A stretch of DNA of 64,000 bases from CAVUEG01 sp963740525 (lineage in GTDB: Bacteria > Actinomycetota > Actinomycetes > Propionibacteriales > Nocardioidaceae). The position numbers were made by a program, and so were the translations under genes. Below are positions 46,485-55,864 of the stretch, piece after piece. Positions within the stretch are counted from its first letter, which is position 1. Every line of letters starts with the position of its first letter. Under the pieces are notes generated by a model. That model did not search any database. It had not been told where the DNA came from and saw only the letters and a list, made by a program, of their open reading frames with translations. The DNA lies in contig CAVUEG010000006.1 of NCBI GenBank assembly GCA_963740525.1, forward strand, positions 310,001-374,000. Direction: 5' to 3'.

Positions 46485-47471
46485 CTAGTGACCAGCGGGA
46501 GCAGGTGGCTCAGGCCGCTCGTCTGGGACATGGTCGGCCCGGTAGATGTCCGGCTCCAGGTAGATCAGCTCGGCGCTCGGCTCCGCGGACCGGATCGCCC
46601 GCTCGGCCCGGTCGATCGCCGATGCCACGTCGAGGGCGCTGGAGTTGGCTCGCACTCCGATCTTCGCCGCCACCAACAGCTCCTCGGGCCCGAGGTGCAT
46701 CGTCTTCAGGTGGATCACCCGGTCGACGCCCTCGACGCCCACCAGGGCCTCCTCGATCCGGCGCTGGGCAGGCAGGGAGGCCGACTCGCCGAGCAGCAGG
46801 CTCTTGGTCTCGATCGCGAGGATCACTGCCACGCACACGAGCAGGACCCCGATGAGCGCCGTACCGAGGACGTCGAAGAGGAGGTTGCCGGTGAGCAGGC
46901 TGAGGCCGACACCCATCAGGGCGAACACCAGGCCGGTGAGCGCCGCCACGTCCTCGAGCAGGATCACCGGAAGCTCCGGCGCCTTGGCCCGGCGCACGAA
47001 CTGCACCCACGTCGCGTCGCCGCGCACCTTGCCGGCCTCATGGACGGCGGTGCGGAGCGAGAGGCCCTCCATCACGATCGCGCCCAGCAGCACGACGATC
47101 GGCACCCACCACCAGCGTCCGTCGAGGTCGCCGAGGTCCCCAGGGTGGGCCCGCACCTCGTGCAGCTTGTGCCACGCCTCGTAGAGCGCGAACAGGCCAC
47201 CGACCGAGAAGAGCACGATCGAGACGATGAACGAGTAGATGTAGCGCTCGCGGCCGTACCCGAACGGGTGCTCGTCGGTCGCGTCCTTCTGGGCCTGTCG
47301 AGCCCCGAGCAGCAGCAGGAGCTGGTTGCCTGCGTCTGCGACCGAGTGGATCGCCTCGGCGAGCATCGAGGAGGACCGGGTCAGGAAGAAGGCCAGGAAC
47401 TTGGTGAGCGCGATCCCGGTGTTGGCCAGGAGAGCGGCGACCACCGCCTTGTTGCCGCCGTCTGCTGCCAT
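46485..47471 (-). CDS. Cation diffusion facilitator family transporter
   Basis: The 328-residue product has about six helices and the CDF signature: LAEAIHSVADAGNQLLLLLG with the metal-binding His/Asp pair, then DEHPFGYGRERYIYSF. The second transport-site helix carries LEDVAALTGLVFALMGV. A cytoplasmic domain with HLKTMHLGPEELLVAAKI ends it. Members export Zn, Fe or Mn using protons. It occupies the place next to the SIS protein where many actinobacteria have manA. Confidence 0.85.
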   Translation of the reverse strand: MAADGGNKAVVAALLANTGIALTKFLAFFLTRSSSMLAEAIHSVADAGNQLLLLLGARQAQKDATDEHPFGYGRERYIYSFIVSIVLFSVGGLFALYEAWHKLHEVRAHPGDLGDLDGRWWWVPIVVLLGAIVMEGLSLRTAVHEAGKVRGDATWVQFVRRAKAPELPVILLEDVAALTGLVFALMGVGLSLLTGNLLFDVLGTALIGVLLVCVAVILAIETKSLLLGESASLPAQRRIEEALVGVEGVDRVIHLKTMHLGPEELLVAAKIGVRANSSALDVASAIDRAERAIRSAEPSAELIYLEPDIYRADHVPDERPEPPAPAGH

Positions 47472-47480
47472 GGCGGAAAC

Positions 47481-48524
47481 CTATCGCGGGGTGGTGCCCA
47501 GCCCGACAGCGAGATACGTGGCCGCGTAGCTGCCGGCGGCGACCAGCGAGGCATAGCGGGCGACCTCGCTGCCACCCTCACCCGAGACGAGCTCGACTCG
47601 CACGTCGCTCTCCTCCGCGGCCTCCGTGAGCCGGGCCCGCTGCTCGCACACCGACGGCTCGTCGCTGGCATCGTCGAAGACCACCAGGGTCGGGCGCAGC
47701 TCGTCGCCGTCGCCCTGGTCCTCGAACGGGTCGGCGAAGACGTCGCGCCGTGGGGTGCGGTGGATCACGGGCAGCAGCTGGTCGACGTCGGCTGCCAGTG
47801 CGGTGCGGCCCGTGGACCGTCGGATCGCCTCGGCCACGCGTCGTGCGGCACGGGCAGCGAGCGGAGTGCCTCCCCAGAGCAGAGGGTTCGCCTCGCCGAG
47901 CCCGAGCGCGAGGATCTTGGCGGGGTTCACCGAGATGTCGCGCGAAGGCGAGCAGGCGATCGCGACGTCGTCCAGCGCTGTGGCGACGACCTCGGTGTCC
48001 GCGTCCGGCCCGAGGGAGATCCGGGCCAGGAAGTCGAGGACCACGACCGCGATGGCCAGCCGGTCCCCGGTTGTGGTCGGCAGCAGCGTGGTGTGACGAC
48101 CGGCCGCGTGCTCGGCGACCATCGACCCCTCGGGGGCCGCGACGACCACCTGACAGCCGCGGCGTACGGCCTCGGCGACGGCGGACGCGGTGCCGGTGTC
48201 GCGACCGACCGGGGCCAGGACGACGACCAGGTCGAGGCTCCCCGCCCACCCGGGAAGGCTGGGCGCCGGCCAGGCGACGAAGGGGACGGGGCACCACGGC
48301 TCGAGAACGGCCCTGAGCAGCCGGGAGTCGGGCCCAGCTGCGATGACCGCCCGCGGACGCACCTCACGTGACGTCTGTGCCAGCGCCTCGGCCATCGGCT
48401 CCGCTGCCGCGGTGGCCTCCCTCCGCACGCGTGCACCCGACTCGGCCAGGTGCCGCAGGAAGTCGTCCGCCCGGGCGAGCGCGGCCTCGTCGTCGAGCCG
48501 GCCGTCGTCGAACCAGGGGGCCAT
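47481..48524 (-). CDS. SIS domain protein, phosphoglucose/phosphomannose isomerase-like
   Basis: The 347-residue product from ATG 48524 (MAPWFDDGRLDDEAALARAD) has two sugar-isomerase-like halves: RPRAVIAAGPDSRLLRAVLEPWCPVPFVAW and DLVVVLAPVGRDTGTASAVAEAVRRGCQVVVAAPEGS. In mycobacteria a similar gene (TobH-like) lies between manA and the phosphomannomutase gene. Key catalytic residues of bifunctional PGI/PMI enzymes are not obvious, so activity is uncertain. It is in an operon with the Trm112-like and phosphomannomutase genes. Confidence 0.72.
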   Translation of the reverse strand: MAPWFDDGRLDDEAALARADDFLRHLAESGARVRREATAAAEPMAEALAQTSREVRPRAVIAAGPDSRLLRAVLEPWCPVPFVAWPAPSLPGWAGSLDLVVVLAPVGRDTGTASAVAEAVRRGCQVVVAAPEGSMVAEHAAGRHTTLLPTTTGDRLAIAVVVLDFLARISLGPDADTEVVATALDDVAIACSPSRDISVNPAKILALGLGEANPLLWGGTPLAARAARRVAEAIRRSTGRTALAADVDQLLPVIHRTPRRDVFADPFEDQGDGDELRPTLVVFDDASDEPSVCEQRARLTEAAEESDVRVELVSGEGGSEVARYASLVAAGSYAATYLAVGLGTTPR

Positions 48525-48526
48525 CG

Positions 48527-48709
48527 TCAGTCCGTGGTCGTGCCCGGCTTGCGGGCCTCGTCGACCAGCAGCACAGGGATGTCGTCCTTGACCGGGTAGG
48601 CCAGCCCGCACCCGGTGCAGACGAGCTCACTGGCGCTGTCGTCGACGGCCAGGGCGCCGTGGCAGGCCGGGCAGACGATGATCTCGAGCAGTGCCGGGTC
48701 GAGCTTCAT
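48527..48709 (-). CDS. Trm112-like small zinc protein
   Basis: The 60-residue product reads MKLDPALLEIIVCPACHGAL, then LVCTGCGLAYPVKDDIPVLL: two CxxC pairs forming a zinc site in the UPF0434/Trm112 fold. It starts at ATG 48707-48709, overlapping the phosphomannomutase stop by 4 bases, behind GGAGG. Bacterial members are thought to help methyltransferases or other enzymes; function here is unknown. Confidence 0.85.
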   Translation of the reverse strand: MKLDPALLEIIVCPACHGALAVDDSASELVCTGCGLAYPVKDDIPVLLVDEARKPGTTTD

Positions 48710-50076
48710 GCTTGCCTCCTGATCACGGCGAGCACGTCGTCGCGCACGCCAGCCATGGTCGCGTCGTCCTTGCCCTCGGCGTTGAGCCGGAGCAGAGGTT
48801 CGGTGTTCGACGCGCGCACATTGAACCACCAGTCGTCGTGCACCACGCTCAGCCCGTCCAGATGGTCGATCTCGGCACCCTCGGTGTCGGCGTACTTCTC
48901 CTCGAGCTCGGCGAGTACAGCGGCCTGGTCCTTGACGGTGGTGTTGATCTCGCCCGAGGCGGAGAACCGCGAGTACTCCGCCAGCAGGTCCGAGAGCGTC
49001 CCGTCGTGCTCGGCAAGGGCGGCCAGGGCATGCAGCGCGGCCAGCATCCCGGAGTCGGCGCGCCAGAAGTCGCGGAAGTAGAAGTGCCCGGAGTGCTCGC
49101 CCCCGAACACCGCGTTGGTCTCGGCCATCGTGGCCTTGATGTAGGAGTGACCGACCCGCGACCGGATCGGAGTGCCGCCGCGCTCCGCGACGATCTCGGC
49201 GACGGCTCGCGAGGTGATCAGGTTGTGGATGATCGTGCCGCCTGGGTCCTTGACGAGCTCCCGGGCCGCGATGAGTGCCGTCAGGACCGACGGGCTGACG
49301 ATCTCGCCGCGCTCGTCGATCAGGAAGCACCGGTCGGCGTCGCCGTCGAAGGCCAGCCCGATGTCCGCGCCCTCGGAGCGGACCTTGGCCTGCAGGTCTG
49401 CCACGTTGGCCGGCTCGATCGGGTTCGCCTCGTGGTTGGGGAAGCTGCCGTCGAGCTCGTAGTACATCGGGATGACGTCGAGGTCGAGGCGTCCCAGCAC
49501 CGCCGGCGCGGTCAGCCCGGCCATGCCGTTCCCCGCGTCGACCGCGACCTTGAGCCGACGACCGCGGACGTTGACGAGCGAGAGCAGGTGGGCCGCGTAG
49601 TCCTCGAGCAGGTCCACCGTGGAGATGGTCCCCGGCACGTCCGCGTGGGGAAGGTCGCCGCGACCGGCGAGGTCGCGGATCTCGGTCAGCCCGGTGTCGG
49701 TGCCGATCGGCACGGCTTCGGCGCGGCACATCTTGATCCCGTTGTACTGCGCGGGGTTGTGGCTCGCGGTGAACATCGCTCCCGCGTGGCCGAGGTGGCC
49801 GCTGGCGAAGTACAGCCCGTCCGTCGAGGCGAGCCCGATCATGATCACCGCGGCGCCCGCCTCGGCCGCCCCCTCCGCGAACGCCTGCGCCAGGGCAGGA
49901 GAGGTGGGGCGCATGTCATGGCCCACCACCACCGTCTGGTCCCCCGTCACCGCCACGAAGGCCTGCCCCACGCGGTGGGCAAGCTCCTCGTCTATCTGGT
50001 CCGGAACCACGCCGCGGACGTCGTAGGCCATGAAGATCGCCTGCAGGTTGGCTGGGTCCGTCGTTGCGTGGCTCAT
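48706..50076 (-). CDS. manB: Phosphomannomutase/phosphoglucomutase
   Basis: The 456-residue alpha-D-phosphohexomutase interconverts mannose-6-P and mannose-1-P, feeding GDP-mannose for mannolipids and glycoproteins. Motifs: phosphoserine loop MFTASHNPAQYNGIK, metal loop IGLAFDGDADRCFLID, sugar-binding GGEHSGHFYF, and phosphate-binding RASNTEPLLRLN. Start ATG 50076. First gene of the operon with the Trm112-like and SIS genes. Confidence 0.92.
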   Translation of the reverse strand: MSHATTDPANLQAIFMAYDVRGVVPDQIDEELAHRVGQAFVAVTGDQTVVVGHDMRPTSPALAQAFAEGAAEAGAAVIMIGLASTDGLYFASGHLGHAGAMFTASHNPAQYNGIKMCRAEAVPIGTDTGLTEIRDLAGRGDLPHADVPGTISTVDLLEDYAAHLLSLVNVRGRRLKVAVDAGNGMAGLTAPAVLGRLDLDVIPMYYELDGSFPNHEANPIEPANVADLQAKVRSEGADIGLAFDGDADRCFLIDERGEIVSPSVLTALIAARELVKDPGGTIIHNLITSRAVAEIVAERGGTPIRSRVGHSYIKATMAETNAVFGGEHSGHFYFRDFWRADSGMLAALHALAALAEHDGTLSDLLAEYSRFSASGEINTTVKDQAAVLAELEEKYADTEGAEIDHLDGLSVVHDDWWFNVRASNTEPLLRLNAEGKDDATMAGVRDDVLAVIRRQA

Positions 50077-50127
50077 CCCGCGAGCCTAGCGATCGGGCGG
50101 GTCAACGGACCAGCCTCGGTCCGCGGG

Positions 50128-50502
50128 TCAGTCGTCGAGGGACTTGAGCACCCGGAGATGGCCCCGGCGACCGGTCTCGCGGACCAGGCCGAGTTCCGCG
50201 GCCGGTGCGCCAGCGGGCGCCGGAGGCGACGGCCGGGCTGCCTCACGGACGGCGTCGGCGAGCAGCAGCAGGTCGTCGCTCGAGGGCCCGAGTGCGTCCG
50301 GGTCGGGTGCGAGGCGGAGCACCTCCCACCCACGCGGTGCGCTGAGTCGCTCGCTGTGCGCCTCGCACAGGTCGTAGGCATGGGGCTCGGCGTACGTCGC
50401 CAGCGGACCCAGGACAGCCGTCTGCTCCGCGTAGACATAGGTCAACGTGGTCACTGCGGAGCGCCCGCAGGCAGTGCGTGAACAACGACGGCCCGAACTC
50501 AC
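50128..50502 (-). CDS. DUF3499 family protein
   Basis: The 124-residue product from GTG 50502 opens SSGRRCSRTACGRSAVTTLTYVYAEQ, then ATYAEPHAYDLCEAHSERLSAPRGWEVLRL, the DUF3499 signature. The CxxxxC pair plus DLCxxH suggests a zinc ribbon. Function unknown. It is divergent from the metallopeptidase-like gene (49 bases between starts), as in other actinobacteria. Confidence 0.8.
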   Translation of the reverse strand: MSSGRRCSRTACGRSAVTTLTYVYAEQTAVLGPLATYAEPHAYDLCEAHSERLSAPRGWEVLRLAPDPDALGPSSDDLLLLADAVREAARPSPPAPAGAPAAELGLVRETGRRGHLRVLKSLDD

Positions 50503-50551
50503 GAGCAGACGGTACCGTCTCGGCCGCCCACCACGGATTAGGCTCGCGGTC

Positions 50552-51022
50552 ATGACGCCCGCCATGCCTGCGGGGCCCTCGGGGGGCCCGCGTCCCCCGC
50601 GCCGGGTCCGCGACCGGCGGGGACACGGACAGCGTGGACCGTCCTTCCTCCCCGGGCCGTTGACGCCCGGCGGGGTTCCGGCACACCGGTCCCGTCGTGA
50701 CCGGTTCGACGACCTCGTGCTCGACGTCGTCGAGGACATCGAGAGCCGGTGGCACCGCGAGCTGGGGGAGATCGAGTACGCCGTCGAGGACACACCGCTC
50801 GTCCCCGACGACTGGGACCCCGAGACCGTCCCGCTCGCGTCGCTGGTCCCCGCCGAGGGCAGCACCCCGACTCGGCTGGTCGTCTTCCGGCGCCCCATCG
50901 AGCATCGCTGCGAGACCCTCGGGGATCTCCGGGCGATGGTGCACATGGTCGTCGTCGAACAGGTCTCCGAACTCCTCGGCATCCCGGCCGAGGAGGTCGA
51001 CCCCCGCTACGACCCGGAGTAG
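50552..51022 (+). CDS. Metallopeptidase family (zincin-like, PF06262-type) protein lacking HExxH
   Basis: The 156-residue product from ATG 50552 has an Arg/Pro-rich basic N terminus of about 50 residues. A domain follows with RFDDLVLDVVEDIE and the end AMVHMVVVEQVSELLGIPAEEVDP. In this fold the helix normally carries HEVxHH; here the aligned residues 136-140 read EQVSE, so neither zinc-binding His nor the catalytic Glu is kept in place. It is probably not an active protease. The conserved partner gene is DUF3499. Confidence 0.72.
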   Translation: MTPAMPAGPSGGPRPPRRVRDRRGHGQRGPSFLPGPLTPGGVPAHRSRRDRFDDLVLDVVEDIESRWHRELGEIEYAVEDTPLVPDDWDPETVPLASLVPAEGSTPTRLVVFRRPIEHRCETLGDLRAMVHMVVVEQVSELLGIPAEEVDPRYDPE

Positions 51023-51038
51023 TCGGCCCGGTCGTCGG

Positions 51039-52421
51039 TCAGGGCAGAAGCGGTGTCAGCCGGGGAATGTCGAGCCTGGTGAGCACGCTGATCAGGCCCA
51101 CGTAGCCCTGGGCCTTCGGACGGCTGACGGCGAGGCCGCCGTACAGGACCCCCCGGAGGGGGGTCACCAGCACCAGCGCCGCCTTCTTGGGCAGCGGCAC
51201 CGGCTTCGTCGTCCCCACACGGACCGCGACCCGTTCCGTGGCGAGCTCTGCGCCTTGGTCGTCGTACGACGTCACGCTCGCGACCGGGGCCTTCGGACCG
51301 GCCGTGAGCAGCAGGGTCCCGCGACCGTCGCCAGGCAGGAGCGCAGCCGCAGGCTCGCCCAGTGCGGCCACGGGAGCAGAGGACGTGCGGTCACCCGACA
51401 CGGTGCCGCGCAGCAGCGCGGTGAGCGGCGACGAGGCGGCGACGCGAAGCGCGGTCGCCTCCTTCCTCGACGCGGCCGGCGACAGGTCGACGACCTGGAC
51501 ACCACCGGGAGGGACCCGGATCTCGCCGATCCCCGAGGGCTGGAAGGTCCCATCCCTGCCGACCAGGCGGATCTCGACGAGGGCCTCGAGCTCGGCGGGG
51601 TTCGCCAGCACGAGCTCGGGCGAGGTCGTGCCGACCGGCAACGCCGGTAGCAGCAGCGACCGGGCAGGCTCGGCCTGGGAGGGCAGCCGGGCGACCTTCG
51701 AGGCGCCGCCCACCAGCTGGTGGGTGGTGTCGCTCATCGTGGCGACGACCCGGCCCTGGGAGGCGGTCACCCTGACGGCTTCGTCGTCGAGAAGCGGCGC
51801 GATGTCAGCGATGCGCAGCGAGCGGCTGGCTCCGCCGGCGATGGCGATCCCGCGGGTCCCGTCCGTCGGGACGGGACCGTCCGGTCCGAGGACCTCCACG
51901 TCCACGACCGCGGTGGCATCGTCGACGTTGGTCACGGTGAGCTCCGAGGTGTGCCGGCCGGGGGACCCACCGACGCCGGTGAACCACCACTGGCTGGACG
52001 GGGCGACGCACGGGAGCGCGTCGTCTCCGGCCGCCGCGACCAGCCCGGCCGCGAGCTCGCCGCTGGCGAGCACCCCCGCGGGAGCGCTACCGGCGACAGG
52101 CGAGGTGACGACCTCGCCACGGGTGATTCGCACCTGCGAACCGTCCACGGCGACGGAACCTGCCGCCCCCAGGCCGTCCACCGGTGCAGACGCCACTTTC
52201 ACGGATCCCGGCGACGGCGGACACGCCATGCGGTACTGGCTCAGCGGACGGCTCGTGCTGCCGGCCGCTGCGGGCGCCTCCACCTCTCCGGGACCCGCAC
52301 TCGTCACGGCGACGACGAGGAACGCGGTGACGAGCACCATCGCCAAGGCGAGCAGGCCCCTGGCGTCTGGTGCCCACCGACGCTCGCGCGGCGCGATCCG
52401 GCGTCCAGGTACCTCGGTCAC
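51039..52421 (-). CDS. DUF5719 family membrane-anchored extracytoplasmic protein
   Basis: The 460-residue product has a basic N terminus, one membrane helix at about 23-43, and an extracytoplasmic beta-rich region with three similar units (for example HTSELTVTNVDDATAVVDVEVLGPDG and PELVLANPAELEALVEIRLVG). It is translationally coupled to the glycosyltransferase gene (4-base overlap), and this pair is conserved in actinobacteria. The role in envelope glycan assembly is inferred from context. Confidence 0.78.
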   Translation of the reverse strand: MTEVPGRRIAPRERRWAPDARGLLALAMVLVTAFLVVAVTSAGPGEVEAPAAAGSTSRPLSQYRMACPPSPGSVKVASAPVDGLGAAGSVAVDGSQVRITRGEVVTSPVAGSAPAGVLASGELAAGLVAAAGDDALPCVAPSSQWWFTGVGGSPGRHTSELTVTNVDDATAVVDVEVLGPDGPVPTDGTRGIAIAGGASRSLRIADIAPLLDDEAVRVTASQGRVVATMSDTTHQLVGGASKVARLPSQAEPARSLLLPALPVGTTSPELVLANPAELEALVEIRLVGRDGTFQPSGIGEIRVPPGGVQVVDLSPAASRKEATALRVAASSPLTALLRGTVSGDRTSSAPVAALGEPAAALLPGDGRGTLLLTAGPKAPVASVTSYDDQGAELATERVAVRVGTTKPVPLPKKAALVLVTPLRGVLYGGLAVSRPKAQGYVGLISVLTRLDIPRLTPLLP

Positions 52422-55282
52422 CGCTCACTCCTCCGGCTCGGGGCGGCCAGCACGAAGGCGGTGACCAGGGCCAGGAACTGCGCGGCCAGCAGCCACGGTC
52501 GGACTGGAGAGGTTGGCTGCGCGGCCGCAACCCGGGACCGTGGTGCGTCGACCTCCCAGGCTCGGGCGCCGACGCCACCGGCGCTGGCGTTGGTCAGCCC
52601 ACTGGCGGTGTCGAGGACCCCCGCCACCGTCAGTGAAGCGGGACCGGGTGCGAGCACGTATCCCACCCCGTGCGCCGCCAGCGCTTTCACGGCGTCGTCG
52701 GTGGGGTCGCTGACCAGCACCCGCACCAGGCGAGCCAGGCCGAGGTCAGGGCTCGTGGCCAGCGCGGTCGACTCGTCGCCCAGACGCGGCCCGTCGCCCC
52801 GGTACACCGAGTAGCCCAGCCCCGTGTCGACATCACCCGACAGGACGAGTACACCGCGGGTCGGGTCGGTCCTGGCCTGCTCGGCCATGAACACGGGGAC
52901 GGCCGAGACCCGCTGGCGGTCGATGGGACCGTCGATGCCTGAGCCGACCCACCAGAGGAGTCCGGCGACCGGAGAGAGCACGGCCACGACGAGGACGAGC
53001 CCGGCCACGGGCTGGCGCCAGCCGAAGCTGCTCGCTGAGAACTCTGCGGAGATGCCGTCCGAGGCGACCACCGCGGCCGTGATCAGCGCCGCCTGCAACA
53101 CCAGCATCAGGAACCCCTGGTAGGGCGCGACAGCCGCCGGAGCACCGGGAAGTCCGACCGGCACCCGCAACAAGCCGGCGGTCAGCGCCAGGCTCACCAC
53201 GGCCACGGCCCAGGCCAGGAGCACCATGGACCGCCGCTCCCGGCGCAGCAACGCGGCGACGCCCGCCAGCGCCGTACCCACCCCGAGCCACGCCGGCGCG
53301 TCGGCCACCACCCCGAGGCGACCGGCGACCACCTGCGCCCAGCCCAGCGTGAGGCCGCCGAGCGGTAGCCCTGCCTCGAGCAGCAGCGAGTGCGGGTCCC
53401 CGTCGGTGAAGACCTGCCAGGTCCAAGGCAGCAGGAGGACCAGGGGCGCCAGCAGAGCCACGAGCAGGGGCCGAGCTGTGGCGAGCCGGCGCCACTCCGG
53501 CCCGCCGAAGACCCAGCCGGTGAAGACCGTCACCGCGACCAGGGCCGCCGCCAGCAACCAGGCGGTCGGGACGAACGCAGCCAGCAGCGCCAGCCAGAGG
53601 CCCGCCCGCCAGCCCGCGCGGGTACGCCGCTCCGGGTCGCGGTCGGGAGCCAGGTCCCGGAGCGAACGGGCCACCAGGGGCAGCAGGACCAGTCCGACCA
53701 CGGTGCCGAGCCGGCCTTGGCCCACCGCTCCCGAGAGCGCCGCCACCAGCCCGTACGTCGCAGCGCCCCACAGCGGCGACCACGGGTTGCCGGTCAGCGT
53801 CTTGAGGAACCGGTACGCCGTCAGCGCGGACAGCGGCACGGCGAGCACGAACAGGAGGTCGACCACGAGCCACGCCTTGCCCAGGAACAGGGTCCCGAGG
53901 ACCGCCATCGGCAGCAGGTACGCCGGCGCGGGGGCGGCCGTGGGCGTGCCGCCCGGATGACCGGACGCGAGGTAGGTGCCCCACCAGTCCATGGCGGACG
54001 AGGGCACGGGCAACAACGAGCCGCCCCACAGCGTGCCGGTGCCGAGAACATGGCGAGCCGACCAGAGACCCAGCACGAAGAGCAGGAGGAAGACCGCTGC
54101 GACCGGGCTGGAGAGCAGCCGGCTCAGCAGGCCGGTGTCGGGCGGAAGGTTCTCCGCCTCGTCCGGGACCGGGCCGGTCTCGCCCACCGGCACCCGGGCG
54201 GCCCGGCGCGCTCGGACGTCGCGGCCCTGGGACGCCACGGCCACCGCAAGGTCGGTGAGCAGGTCAAGGCCGTGCCGGTACGGAAGCCAGAACGGCGCCA
54301 GCAGATGCCGGACCTCCTGGTGAGGAACGGTCGCGGTGGCCCGCCGGTGGCGTCGCCCGGAGAGCACCCGCAGAGGGTGCAGCAGGGTCAGCGCCAGTGC
54401 GGCGACCTCGTCGGCCGCCTCCCGGGGGGCGCGGACCAGCAGCAGGCCCAGTGCCCGCAGCACGGTCCCGAGCGAGAGCCGGACCAGCACGAACGGCATG
54501 GCGAGGGCGGAGCAGTTGACCAGCAACGTGTAGAGCGCGGCCATGCGAGCCTTGCGGGCGGTGCTTCCCGGTCCCGGAGTACGCCGGATGCCTCGTCCGG
54601 CCGCCTCGACGTGGAAGACCACGGCCTCGGGCACCACTCGGACCCGGTGCCCGGCCCGAGCCGCACGCCAGCCGAAGTCCACGTCGTTGCCCAGGAACGG
54701 AAGCCGGCGGTCGAACCCTCCCAGCGTGGTGAGCACGTCGCGACGGACCAGCATGCCGGCGGTGTTCACGGCCAGGACGTCGCGCGGGCGGTCGTGCTGG
54801 CCCTGGTCGTACTCGCCTCGTTCGAGCCCCGTCTCACGACGGCCGGTGCCCGACAGGGTGACGCCCACTTCCAGGAGGCGGCGCAGGGAGGGCCACTCAC
54901 GCAGCTTGGGGCCGAGTACGGCGGCACCGGAGTCGCGGGCCGCTGCCAGCAGGTGCTCCAGGGCCCGGTCGTCGGGGGCGGAGTCGTCGTGGAGGAGCCA
55001 GACCCAGTCGTCCTCGGCGGAGTCCTGGTCCTCAGGCCGGTCGAACTGGTCGAGGTGCTCGAGACCCGTCCGCACGGCCTGGTCGAAGGAGGCCCCCGTC
55101 GGCGCGAGCAGCACCGACTGCGGTCCGACCGCGGCGGTGAGCAGGTCGCGGCTGGTGTCCTCGCTGCCGGTGTCGACGGCGACCACCCGGTCGGGCCGGA
55201 CACTCTGCCGGTCGAGCGCTGCGAGCACGCCGGGCAGCCAGCGGGCGCCGTCGTGGCTCACGAGAAGAGCAGTGACCGTCAC
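52418..55282 (-). CDS. GT2 glycosyltransferase fused to a large polytopic membrane domain
   Basis: The 954-residue product has an N-terminal GT-A domain (TALLVSHDGARWLPGVLAAL, VVAVDTGSEDTS, WLLHDDSAPD with the metal-binding Asp pair, and LPFLGNDVDFGWRAARAGHRV). About 14 membrane helices follow from residue 235 to the C terminus. Such fusions transfer a sugar from a nucleotide or lipid carrier and may flip or extend a cell-wall glycan. Ala/Leu/Val-rich helices make up two thirds of the protein. The coupled partner is DUF5719; whiB2-like lies upstream. Confidence 0.85.
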   Translation of the reverse strand: MTVTALLVSHDGARWLPGVLAALDRQSVRPDRVVAVDTGSEDTSRDLLTAAVGPQSVLLAPTGASFDQAVRTGLEHLDQFDRPEDQDSAEDDWVWLLHDDSAPDDRALEHLLAAARDSGAAVLGPKLREWPSLRRLLEVGVTLSGTGRRETGLERGEYDQGQHDRPRDVLAVNTAGMLVRRDVLTTLGGFDRRLPFLGNDVDFGWRAARAGHRVRVVPEAVVFHVEAAGRGIRRTPGPGSTARKARMAALYTLLVNCSALAMPFVLVRLSLGTVLRALGLLLVRAPREAADEVAALALTLLHPLRVLSGRRHRRATATVPHQEVRHLLAPFWLPYRHGLDLLTDLAVAVASQGRDVRARRAARVPVGETGPVPDEAENLPPDTGLLSRLLSSPVAAVFLLLFVLGLWSARHVLGTGTLWGGSLLPVPSSAMDWWGTYLASGHPGGTPTAAPAPAYLLPMAVLGTLFLGKAWLVVDLLFVLAVPLSALTAYRFLKTLTGNPWSPLWGAATYGLVAALSGAVGQGRLGTVVGLVLLPLVARSLRDLAPDRDPERRTRAGWRAGLWLALLAAFVPTAWLLAAALVAVTVFTGWVFGGPEWRRLATARPLLVALLAPLVLLLPWTWQVFTDGDPHSLLLEAGLPLGGLTLGWAQVVAGRLGVVADAPAWLGVGTALAGVAALLRRERRSMVLLAWAVAVVSLALTAGLLRVPVGLPGAPAAVAPYQGFLMLVLQAALITAAVVASDGISAEFSASSFGWRQPVAGLVLVVAVLSPVAGLLWWVGSGIDGPIDRQRVSAVPVFMAEQARTDPTRGVLVLSGDVDTGLGYSVYRGDGPRLGDESTALATSPDLGLARLVRVLVSDPTDDAVKALAAHGVGYVLAPGPASLTVAGVLDTASGLTNASAGGVGARAWEVDAPRSRVAAAQPTSPVRPWLLAAQFLALVTAFVLAAPSRRSER

Positions 55283-55345
55283 GGCCGACCACCCTACGAG
55301 CCGGCCGCAGCCCGCGACGAGGCGGGCTGCGGTCTGTGGCCAGTG

Positions 55346-55606
55346 TTAGACGGCCTGCTTCTTCAGCTTGCGACGTTCCCTCTCGGAAAGACCACCCCAG
55401 ATGCCGAAGCGCTCGTCGTTCTGCAGGGCGTACTCGAGACAGCTGTCCCGGACGTCGCAGGTCAGACATACACGCTTGGCCTCGCGGGTGGAGCCGCCCT
55501 TCTCAGGGAAGAACGCCTCCGGGTCGGTCTGCGCGCACAGCGCGCGCTCTTGCCAACCCATCTCCTCAAGGTCCCCGTCGAGCAGGTATAGCTCGCGCAC
55601 GGTCAT
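55346..55606 (-). CDS. whiB2: WhiB-family iron-sulfur regulator, WhiB2/WhmD-like
   Basis: The 86-residue product has the four cluster cysteines Cys24, Cys47, Cys50 and Cys56 in WhiB spacing, the G[I/V]WGG turn (GIWGG at 68-72) and a basic C terminus RERRKLKKQAV for DNA contact. WhiB2/WhmD controls septation in mycobacteria and streptomycetes. GAGGGG precedes ATG 55606. It has its own promoter and a leader of about 120 bases with a hairpin. Confidence 0.92.
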   Translation of the reverse strand: MTVRELYLLDGDLEEMGWQERALCAQTDPEAFFPEKGGSTREAKRVCLTCDVRDSCLEYALQNDERFGIWGGLSERERRKLKKQAV

Positions 55607-55627
55607 CGCCCCTCTTCGACCCTAGGA

Positions 55628-55645
55628 GACCCCCTGGCGGGGGTC
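55628..55645 (-). promoter_or_regulatory. Hairpin in the whiB2-like leader
   Basis: GACCCC and GGGGTC pair around CTGGCG, about 22 bases upstream of the whiB2-like start codon. CCTAGG at 55621-55626 is a second small palindrome beside it. It may affect translation or be an operator. Confidence 0.35.
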
Positions 55646-55731
55646 CCTCCCACACTGCATTTCCTCGTGCATTGCCCCGAAGTTAGCGCCTTCGCCGTGC
55701 TCGTGTGACCAAAACGAAGAACACTGTTGGA

Positions 55732-55761
55732 ATTACATGCCTGTCGTACCCTCGGAGTCAA
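55732..55761 (-). promoter_or_regulatory. Sigma-70-type promoter for the whiB2-like gene
   Basis: On the minus strand TTGACT (55761-55756), an 18-base spacer and TGTAAT (55737-55732) form a good promoter. Predicted start is near 55725, giving a leader of about 120 bases. Confidence 0.55.
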
Positions 55762-55864
55762 GCCCGGATCTGATATATGCACATCCCGTCCAAACCCGCC
55801 CAGCCCCCGCCCAGCCCCGCTCGGCAAGTTGACACGGGACGGGATTCGGTGAAAGAGAGCAGTC

